Below the pieces are notes generated by a model. The model was not told the DNA's origin, did no database searches, and saw nothing but the letters and a program-made list of their open reading frames with translations. A program made the position numbers and the translations under genes. Shown one piece after another: positions 56,006-64,000 of a stretch of DNA of 64,000 nt. Numbering within the stretch: position 1 is the first letter of the stretch; each line of letters opens with the position of its first letter. Source of the stretch: Monoplex corrugatus (Eukaryota > Mollusca > Gastropoda > Littorinimorpha > Ranellidae); NCBI GenBank assembly GCA_030674185.1, contig JAPXFY010000015.1:22884986-22948985 (forward strand), in the 5' to 3' direction.

Positions 56006-56745
56006 TGCAAGACAGTCCCAAGGTGCTCCTTGCAAACTGTGATATTTTTCAGTCTGCGTGGCCTGTGCAGAGCTGTGTCGTAACTGTATGTGTATGTGTA
56101 TACCTGTGTGGTATATGCTGACATTGGGAATGCACATGTGTGGGTGGGTTAAGGTTTCCTTTTCTTTTTTGTTTTGTTTTTTTGCTTCAGCATCAACATT
56201 TTCTTGTCTTAGTACTTTTTTAAATAATAGGATTGCTCTCCCAAATTCTGTTTTTATGGAAATTTAACTTTTTTAAACTGTTTGTGAAATTGAATGTGAA
56301 CATGAAGCTAAACAGGTTATAGTTGAGCAGGATGGGGAAAAGACCAGGAAAGCATGGAAAACCAATACACAGATAAAAAAAAGATGGACAAGCCATACAA
56401 TACTTCTGTCTGGCAATTGGAAGCATGTCTTTGGTACTACCTGGCAGCAAACTCTTCAGTGCAGTAATTGAAATTTCATGTATTGGCTTGATAATGTTGG
56501 CCAGTGTCGTTGGGGTATGTTCAGTGTTGGCTCTTTGAGCTGTTTTCAGAATGTTTTTTCCTGAATATCAGGAATTTGGAAGGCTGTTATGAAAACAAGA
56601 TTACCAGAGATTTTCAGAATTTTGAAATTTCAAGTTGTACTCAGTAATTCATATGTAATTTTAGCATGAGAGCTTATGTGAGACTTTATATACATAGGAC
56701 AAACTGTTATGATCTGAACAGTGTAATAAATGAGTGAGATGCGAG
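56006..56745 (+). other. Probable DIS3L2 3' UTR
   Basis: Follows the stop codon directly; no further splice-bounded coding. Contains T-rich runs at 56156-56220. It ends at the first AATAAA downstream of the stop. A longer UTR is possible. Confidence 0.55.
56725..56730 (+). terminator. Candidate polyadenylation signal AATAAA
   Basis: The first AATAAA after the DIS3L2 stop, 720 bp downstream, in GTGTAATAAATGAGTG context. Others occur at about 57903 and 63566. Confidence 0.5.
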
Positions 56746-57404
56746 TGGAAGTCGATAAGTCTCACAAGTGCTGATCAGCTAACGATTAGCTAGGGCCGAA
56801 CCCTGCACCCAGCTTCAGCATCTTTCTTTCTTTTCATTGATTTTTATGATTTTTAATGGTTTATTGTGTGTAGGTGGATTGATAAAAGATTTTGTTCACA
56901 TTTATGGACTGCACCTCCCACATGCAGTCAAATATGTGAATGGTTTTTTGAGTGTATGGCCTTTGCGTTTTTTTGTCTTTCTTTTAACCTGATCAGTAAC
57001 TCTTTTGTTCCCTCATGTGTATGGCTTGCTACTTTCCTTTGCTCCTTTATTTCAGAAGTCCTTCTATTCCCTTCATACATGGGTTTCTAGAACAATGTTA
57101 CTTTGGAAATGTACTTCATAATGGTCTTTTACTATACTGTCTATAACCACAAACATTGTACACCATTGTGTTTGGTAGTGAAAACACATAATTATGTGTG
57201 CATTTTGGACACAGTGTGCAACAGTGTTGGTGACACAATGGTGTTAGTACAGGTAAACACATGCACACACCCCAAATGGAAAATGGTGTGTGTGCATGCA
57301 TTCCTGTGTCCATACTGTGCAGGAAACATGACTGTATTGACCTAGTGTGTGGACTTTCCAGTGTTTGCAATGCCCCCACTCTATCATGGCTAGTGTGATG
57401 TACA

Positions 57405-57500
57405 GCAGACGTTTCATTCACCAACATACTGGTGAAATTTTTCCTGTCTCCCAGGTCAGCATCTGTGCAGACCTGTCAGTGCTTAAACCCCCTTCACATG
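57405..57500 (+). mobile_element. SINE fragment, 61500 family
   Basis: TTTTTCCTGTCTCCCAGGTC, AGCATCTGTGCAGACCTGTC and AGTGCTTAAACCCCCTTCAC match the middle of the family body. Confidence 0.5.
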
Positions 57501-57504
57501 TCTC

Positions 57505-57720
57505 TTCTCATCATCTGTCTCTATCGTTGTGGATGACAATGGGAGCTCCACTCTTTATCACGAAGGATCGCCAGGCGACACGGTCTCTGCTCCTGTGTAT
57601 GATGTCATGGAGCCCCAGTTTGTAGGCGTCAGCAATGTTGTCCATGAAGGATTTTACTGGCCTTCCTTGTTTTCTCTTTGCCTCTACTCTCCCCTGCAGG
57701 ACTGATATCATCAAGTCAGT
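57505..57720 (-). pseudogene. LINE 3'-end fragment
   Basis: The minus strand encodes MMISVLQGRVEAKRKQGRPV, KSFMDNIADAYKLGLHDIIH and RSRDRVAWRSFV, the C-terminal pattern of the same LINE superfamily as 41140-42845. Only the tail is present. Confidence 0.75.
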
Positions 57721-57947
57721 TCTTGTGTTTTAGTTCTTGTGTTTCTGTTCGTGTGCCCGATATACTTCCATTTTCTTCATGTGTATCTGCACACAAGAGT
57801 GTTAGATGCCCTTTCCTGATTTTTTGGACTGTGGGGATGGAAAAAGAAGGTTCTTTCCGGCCAGTTTTCTGGGTTGTAGGAGTGAAGTGTATGTATTCTA
57901 CAAATAAAAAAACTTGGAGGAATCAAAAGAGCGAGGGCAGCTGTACT

Positions 57948-57974
57948 CTGTTTTTTTTTTGGGGGGGGGGGGGG
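57948..57974. repeat. T-run abutting a 14-G run
   Basis: About eleven T (57950-57960) are followed by fourteen G (57961-57974). Likely polymorphic and prone to sequencing error. Confidence 0.85.
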
Positions 57975-58014
57975 TGCATGCTGGGTGTTCTCATGTTTCC
58001 ATTAGCCTCCAAAC

Positions 58015-58200
58015 ACTGACGTGGCTTATAGGATCTTTAATACGCATATTGATATCCTGCACGCATTTACAACAGGTGGGTTTCAGCGAGGAGATCAAAA
58101 AAATCTCCACCCTTTACCCCCAGGTGGTATCCAAACAGGTTCAAACCCATACTCTGTAGGTGGAAGTCCTGTTTTTCCAACCACTCAGCTATGATGCCAT
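58015..58200 (-). mobile_element. tRNA-derived SINE, reverse orientation
   Basis: The plus strand carries GGATCTTTAATACGCATATT, AAAATCTCCACCCTTTACCC, AGGTTCAAACCCATACTCTG and a GGAAGTCCTGTTTTTCCAAC tRNA-head complement; colinear with 12005-12232. Confidence 0.65.
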
Positions 58201-58204
58201 TCAT

Positions 58205-59090
58205 ATTTAGTATTGACTGAAGTATAAGGGAAAAAATCAACTCCTACTTTTCAGGATAGGCAGCCATGTTTACATCACTGATTCCAGTCTTTTTCAGAAA
58301 TGTGTGCGTTTGTGTGAGTGCGTGTATGTGTTGTGTTCCTGTAAAAATAACTCTTTAAATTCATTTTTTTAATGATGATTTTAAAAGATCTCTGTGCTAA
58401 TTTTTTTCTTCAATAATATGTTGTCAATTTTATATCTATTAAGGTCACATTTGTAACATCATCCTATATCAGACTGGTAGGTTAGAGTGCAGATGTTTAT
58501 TTCATGTTTCAAGAGGGGTGTGCTGAGGTGACGAATGTTTGTTCATGAAATGATGATTCATATCTGAACTATTTTGTTGTTGATATTGATTTGTGTGTTA
58601 ATTGTATAGACGTACTTCTTTTCCCTTGACGATGAACAGAAACTTTTCTTTCGGGTGCCATGTCATAAAATGTTGAAAATGAGATGGAGGTGTCTGGATC
58701 ACATCTTTTGTATATGTATACTTGTAATATTATGATTAGTTCTCTTCGAAGAGTTTTATCATGATTCATATGTTGATTTTTGCATTGAAATGAAGGAGCA
58801 TTGATGATCTAGTCAGGGTGTAAGCATAGTTCCTCCACCATTGCTGTTTTCTGTCCATCCAAAACGGGGTCATGCTAAATGGCATTCTTTCAACAACAAC
58901 AAAAAATAGAAAAAATCAGATCACGAAAAACACGAGAAAGTTACTTGACACGTTTCATCCGTCTTATGACCATTCCCTTGTTAACACACCTTTATTATTT
59001 GTGTTGTTTGTGTTTTTGTTGTCTTATGCCAGCATTTTTATTATGGAGAATCTATTCTTACCTTAGGGCTTGGCTAGTGTAGAGATTCTA
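58205..59090. other. No gene seen
   Basis: AT-rich flank or extended 3' UTR; a short CAACAACAACAAAAAATAG run at 58890. No conserved coding block. Confidence 0.4.
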
Positions 59091-59365
59091 TCTTCCAATC
59101 AGCTTGCAATTCTACCCTGATTCAGGGAAAATTTGCATATGTGGCCTGTAGTCCACCCAGCTCTGAATAGATACCTGATCATGTTCAGATTTATAGATGG
59201 TGAAGGATTTTTGAGTTTGGTCAAGAGGAATTCATTGTTCGAGAGGGATTCATTGCACTTGACAGTTTGTGCTCCACTCAATTCTGCCTGTAATTATCTG
59301 ACAGATGGTCATTATTCTGCTGTGCTCGCAAGGTCTTCGAAGAGGGTTGCCTGAGGGTGAAACCT
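59090..59365 (+). mobile_element. SINE fragment, 55640 family
   Basis: CTGATTCAGGGAAAATTTGC, GGCCTGTAGTCCACCCAGCT and CTGAATAGATACCTGATCAT match the family body; strongly diverged afterwards. Confidence 0.45.
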
Positions 59366-59556
59366 GCCATACTGATAATGAAATGGTTTTGGATTTGACA
59401 CTCAGACACCCCTCCTGAAATCCTTTCATATATCAATTCCTTGCCAGCACATAGGGTTTTGCGCAGGCTTCATTATCAGCATGGCACTGTAACCAACTGA
59501 GCGATCATATCATAAGAAAAAAAATCACAATTCACGCAGACTATCCATGTGCTTAA

Positions 59557-60641
59557 CACTTCCTGTCCGACAAGCCACTGTGAACGGCTTGGCTGACTTT
59601 CAAAATGGCCATCGAGCCACTCACAGTGGCTCGGCATGGTTCGTCACTTTGTACTTGCGTTTCTTCCCCATTTAACGACATACAACTGCATGACAGCAGA
59701 TAACGACAGTTGGATACTTCCTTTTCCTTTTCAGCCATTTTGCTTTGTCATTCCATGTGTTTTCTTTGTGTGTGCGCCTCGTTTGTTGATATATTTTCAC
59801 TTTTGTAAGTTGAGTTGCCATGGCGTCAGGCAGTAGGCGTCCTGTTAGGCTCACTGCTGCTCAGGCTGTCGCACTTTTTCAGGAATTTTTGACAAAAGTG
59901 ATGATGAAATAGCTGCCAGTGACAGTAATGATAGCTTTGTTGAGAGTGCATCAAGTGCGGAGTCAGAAGAAGCGAGTGTTGACAATCGTGAAGGGCCTTC
60001 TTGTTTAGCAAAGAGACCACGCCTCTCCCGTTCTGTTTCTTTTACATCATCTACAGACACATTGGGGCAGGAACAAGGCAGATCGGCTGATTGTCTGGTG
60101 ACAGTGGTGATGTGGGCTGTAAGGGAGAGAGTGACAAGGATAGAGGCAGGCCTGCTCAAAGTAGGCCTAACACCAGTAAAGCCCAGGATGGACAGTGGTG
60201 TAATAATAGTAGTTTTGTGTTATTTTAGGTGGTGACCTACAATGATCAGTGCTATGTAACTTCATATTATGGAGAACTTTTTGGTGCTGTGTCCATTTAA
60301 TGGATGTTGAGGAATATTTTTTCTTCTTTGACTTTGGAGCTATATGGATTACCTGGTCAGCTGGAGCTTAGTTAGTATTAACTGTTTGCATGAAAAATTA
60401 TCTGCATCAAATAGTATGCATGCAAAACTCACAGGTCAAGTTTTATATAATGAACATTATCATAATTTTATTACCTGTATGTTGTTTATAATTCAATTCT
60501 GCACAACCCAATAACAACCTTTTTGTTCTATGTTGAATACAAACATATTTACAAGCATTTTACTGACCTTACCCCCTGTTCCAAAATAGGTCGCAGATGA
60601 ACCCTGCGTCCAATCTGAAAACCCTTAACGTACAGGAAGAG
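59557..60641 (+). mobile_element. 1.09-kb TTAA-flanked piggyBac-like element
   Basis: TTAA at 59553-59556 and at 60642-60645. The left end CACTTCCTGTCCG matches the right end (reverse complement CTCTTCCTGTACG) at 11 of 13 positions. Inside, a plus-strand frame starts MASGSRRPVRLTAAQAVALF at 59820 and, after a frameshift near 59882, becomes an acidic Ser/Asp-rich stretch (FDKSDDEIAASDSNDSF), the composition typical of piggyBac transposase N-termini. The DDD catalytic core is missing, so it is a non-autonomous derivative. Confidence 0.72.
59820..60230 (+). pseudogene. Transposase N-terminal remnant (piggyBac-like)
   Basis: The opening resembles the start of the remnant at 25158 on the minus strand (MAS-rich basic start, then an acidic run). 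A frameshift near 59882 and lack of a catalytic domain mark it as dead. The frame then reads SFVESASSAESEEASVDNRE and a basic KRPRLSRSVSF stretch. Confidence 0.5.
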
Positions 60642-60649
60642 TTAAAATA

Positions 60650-61495
60650 CAAGTATATGCACATCAACTTTAAGGATGATTTGCAATAAAAGATTATATC
60701 ATATGAAAAAAAATTGTCATGAGGCATAGGTAGATTGTTAAGAAGTCAGATTCTGTTCAAAATGTACAGTCTGTATGTCATAAACTGAACGATTATTAAT
60801 GGTAAATTCGGCAGCTATTTCATTTTAAAGGTGCCCAAGTTCTGCGTCAGTTTTGAATTGTGTCCATTTTTCCAAGTAGGATACTTAAATAACAAATCAG
60901 TGTGTACATTTTCATCAGCACAAGTTATTGCTTGTTTTCAGTCAGTCATACTATTTGCACAAATGATACATTCTGGTTTCAAGAATTCATTGATCCTTCC
61001 TCAGAATCATTTCAAATGTAAACATTTCCAAGATATATGATCAAGACTATCTTTCTTTGTAAACAAAAGTTGTTTATCAGTTCCATTTCTTTCAGTATGA
61101 CAGAATTCTAGGTACAGTGCATATCTGTGGCCATATCCATTTTGTTCATTTTTGTAAATATGTGTTTTGTAAATTTTCATAATTTTATTTTTCCATGGAA
61201 CATCTGTTCCCAATTTCTCTTAACCATTTAGAATAAGATTTCGGAAGTGTATCTTTTATTATTTCATAGAATAACCACGATTCTTTTGGTACAGAGTAAA
61301 CTGGTTTTAGTAGTGTTGGAAAATCTTATGTACTTTTCAACTTTTTGATGTTGTATAGCTATGTTTTTTGTGTGTATGCCTGAATCGACAGTTTACTTTC
61401 ATTAAAGATTGGGAAATTTACATTCCTTTATGCTTTCTGTTGAATTCATGTCTCAGAAATGGTCATTTACCTTTCAAAAAGTGTGCAGTACTGTC
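60650..61495. other. No gene seen
   Basis: AT-rich flank with no recognised repeat, RNA or coding motif. Confidence 0.4.
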
Positions 61496-61499
61496 TTCT

Positions 61500-61845
61500 T
61501 GTTATCTCTGGCTAGGCAGGTATGCTAATTAAGTTGGTAAAGGTTGGACTTTCAATCAAAAGGTCCTGAGTTCGATCTCCCTGGACATTTCCACCTGGTG
61601 GGTAAAGGGTGGAGGTTTGTCTGATCTTCCAAGTCAACATGCATGCAGACCTGCCAATGCCCAAACTCCGTTTGTTTGTATATACATACAACGTATCAAA
61701 AATGTGCATTAAAATGGAAGTAAGCTACATCAGTGGCTGGCTTCTGGAAAGATGAAAACACCCAGCGTGTACTTCCACAGAGACAGAATATTAGACTGTG
61801 TAGCAACGCACCACCTGCACAGTGTATGTAAATAGAAAGTTATAC
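61500..61845 (+). mobile_element. tRNA-derived SINE, best head in the window
   Basis: The head contains TTAAGTTGGTAAAGGTTGGA (A-box region) and CCTGAGTTCGATCTCC (B-box: GAGTTCGATCTC). The body runs GTGGGTAAAGGGTGGAGGTT, CAACATGCATGCAGACCTGC, CAATGCCCAAACTCCG and GCTGGCTTCTGG. Six or so other copies or fragments in both orientations are listed here. Confidence 0.75.
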
Positions 61846-63690
61846 ATTCATCTGAAAAAAATCAGAATGCTAAAAAACTTCTTTTTTTTTTAATCTGAGG
61901 CTGGTACTTTTAGCCCCATTAGCAGTAGCTTTTGTCCATCCAGGTAGGGGAGAGGGGCCAAAAGCTAGTGAGAGATCAGTAACAAGACTGCTGCAGGAGA
62001 GAGTAAATTCAATATGTAAATGGCATTATCAAGAAAACAGCCTTTATGCTTTGAATATTTTTACTTATATTTTGCTCCCTCGGTTAATGGTTTTATCCCT
62101 TTCCAGAGTGCTAGTGTACTAATGTGAAATTTGCTTGGTGTTCTGTGAAAAAATTGCTTGAAAACATGTTTCAGCCCACATACGAAATGCCAGTGTAGTC
62201 TGTGAAATTAGCTTACTGCAGCTGCATTTGTGATTAATGCACAGAAATATGTTGCTACCTGTGTGCCTTTGCATCTGTTAGTTTCTGTTTAGGGGAGGGA
62301 TGCTTTTATACAGCTTCAGTTTATTTCCTTAATGATGTGTTGTACTGCTAATATCTTCTTACAATGTGTTTTCAACAAAATTGTGTTTGATACAGTGGTC
62401 TGCTGGTGTTATTGATCATAAGGTGCAATAGTTGTACTTACTGAAGGAAGAAAGTCATGATGGAAGCCCTGTGACCCGAAGTTCTGTGGAAATTGTGTCC
62501 TGATATCTTGTGACATATGATGTGCATTTGTGAGCTTTTGGTTCTGTTGCAGGCTATTTATTGCTGTTAATAGACACTTTCATTTCAGTCTACTGTCTTG
62601 TTTCTGTTGTTAAATCAGCGCAGTATGTTGTTACACACCCATGTAAAGTTGTATGTTTTTTGTATTTAGTGTTAACATTGAATATTGTATTCTGTGATTT
62701 GGGCCAAAGACTTGCATCAGTGAAAAATTTTGAGTGCTGTTAGTTGTTGCCATGGAGTAGTTGTTGTTGTTGTTGTCGTTATTTTCAGGGTTGTTTCCTT
62801 TTTGCTTACAGTACACATGTCCATTCACATTATACATTTAAATTTATAGGTGGAAGGGAGTGGATGCTTTTTTTTTTTTGTAAGAAAGCTGTCAGGTGTT
62901 TCTGGAATGATCTTTACCAAATTTGGGTCAAAAGTGTTGATTGTGGAGGAGTCACAGTTGCATAAGTTTGGAATTTATTGGTGCCAAGCTTCCACAAACC
63001 AAGGGGCCAGGGTGGGGGCTGAGATCAGTTTTTGTTTTTTTTTTGGTGAGAAATTTGTGTGAACTACACTTTCTCAGGATTTTCTGACCATATTTATGTT
63101 CTGTTTTCACTATTGTCTGCCATTTTAATGCTTTCTTTACTGGTTTTAAACATTTGTTTCTATTAATATGCTTATATGTGTAGAATAACAAGGACTGGCT
63201 GTAAAACAGGTCCAGTAGGACATGATGTTATTATCCTTGAGTAATAAGTTTTTGATTTTTTTGTTTTGTTTCATCTGACGCTTTTTCAAGGTCACAAAGA
63301 CCTGGTGAAGTATAAACTTTAAATTTTTTGTATGAAAATGTAGATGGTTAGAATGGCTTGGCTCTTTTTTCTTTTTTTTTTTTTTCCCCACTTTTACAGC
63401 CCTGATGCGAGCTTAATTGGTAAATGGGACTGTAATTAAGCAATGCTTTATGATAAGCTTAAATGCTGCCTAGTATCTTGCGCAGTATTTGTTGTGGAGT
63501 CATGAACTTTCAGTTCTGTCGTTGGGCATTCTTCTGTACATTTTGTTTTAATCTGTGGTGTGTAATAAAATGAGATAGGCCTACTGTCTTGTGATACATG
63601 TTTCAGTGTTATTTTTCAGGATTTGGTAGTGTTTGTGATGGGTTCAGATGAAATTGTCTAAGCCAGTGGTATTATGTTCAATGTTCTTGA
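61846..63690. other. No gene seen
   Basis: AT-rich flank with T-runs (62870, 63030, 63370) and a GTTGTTGTTGTTGTC run at 62760. Two similar passages occur: GTGAAGGTGTGTGAATCGCA at 51550 and GTGAGAAATTTGTGTGAACT at 63045, each followed by ACTTTCTCAG and later TTTTCATCTGATGCTTCTTC versus TTTCATCTGACGCTTTTTC, so a further dispersed repeat is present at 51540-51720 and 62880-63330. Confidence 0.45.
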
Positions 63691-63691
63691 T

Positions 63692-63772
63692 TTACCCTTT
63701 CACGCCTTTACCAAAAACATCAGCTTCCTACAGGAAACTGGTCGGAAAAAAATTAGGCAGTGAAAGGGTTAA
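63692..63772. mobile_element. Short foldback element, variant family
   Basis: Left TTACCCTTTCACGCCTTTAC and right CAGTGAAAGGGTTAA are inverted; a GCTTCCTACAGGAAACTGG palindrome sits in the centre. It resembles the main foldback family in layout but has a different internal sequence. Confidence 0.65.
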
Positions 63773-64000
63773 TACTGATTGTAAGGGAAGTCAGAAAGTT
63801 GTTTAAGTGTATGATGAGATCTGTAAATAATATAAATAGTAGGGCCTACTTCAGTCCTGTGAAAGTCGAACAGCTAAAAGCCTTGGTAGATTGTTTAAAT
63901 GTTTAGAAAATGTGTTGATTTGATTGTGGTAAACATTGTGGGCCATTTTGTTTTTAAAAATGTTGAAAGTATGACGTTTTACAGTAACCTTTTGCTTTTT

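Noticed and set aside
61530..61600. Functional tRNA gene
   Set aside because: Boxes A and B are present, but the cloverleaf does not close convincingly and the sequence is the head of a dispersed SINE with a long shared body.

Overview
This is a eukaryotic nuclear window. It is intron-rich, AT-rich, full of CA/GT and other microsatellites, and dense in decayed LINE, SINE and foldback elements. There is no operon structure, no CRISPR array and no rRNA. The repeat style (tRNA-derived SINEs, LINE reverse transcriptase remnants, many minisatellites in introns) suggests a mollusc, probably a marine gastropod. That placement is inference, because no species-diagnostic gene is present.

The main gene is a plus-strand DIS3L2 orthologue. 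It is a cytoplasmic 3'-to-5' exoribonuclease of the RNase II/RNB family that degrades uridylated RNA. I reconstruct 23 coding exons from about 18.89 kb to the stop at 56005. Every junction has GT/AG sites and matching phase. The product is about 1,204 residues counted from the first in-frame ATG of the first recognised exon. It has a long Lys-rich then Gln/Met-rich N-terminal extension, two cold-shock-like regions split by an acidic linker, an RNB catalytic domain with all four Asp of the active-site cluster, and an S1-like C-terminus. The upstream 5' untranslated exon(s) are not identified with certainty.

0-5 kb: an ATG/GTG microsatellite, a foldback element, a decayed LINE reverse transcriptase (1.48-2.44 kb), a perfect 17-bp hairpin, and a CpG-bearing stretch with two good splice donors (2.64-3.04 kb) that looks like a promoter/first-exon region. 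5.0-7.4 kb: a probable two-exon gene for a 432-residue disordered protein with 32-residue repeats, which I do not recognise. 7.7-14.8 kb: long CA/GT tracts, two foldback elements, a 48-bp minisatellite and a reverse SINE. 14.8-18.3 kb: a 35-bp satellite of more than 80 units.

18.9-56.0 kb: the DIS3L2 exons. The introns carry many tandem arrays (units of 60, 25, 18, 39, about 43, about 36, 37 and 46 bp), several SINE families, a 550-bp interspersed repeat in three long copies, LINE 3' ends and a larger LINE remnant (41.15-42.85 kb, minus). They also carry TTAA-bounded elements of piggyBac type, one of them nested inside a foldback repeat. 56.0-64.0 kb: the 3' UTR or downstream flank, with a candidate poly(A) signal at 56725, SINE fragments, a LINE tail, and a 1.1-kb TTAA-flanked element (59.56-60.64 kb) with a transposase-like N-terminal remnant.

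The most interesting points are four. A 37-bp minisatellite has copied a real DIS3L2 3' splice site 14 times directly upstream of the exon. Several unrelated-looking families all use TTAA ends. The DIS3L2 N-terminus carries a prion-like extension. The repeat-protein gene just upstream is unrecognised.
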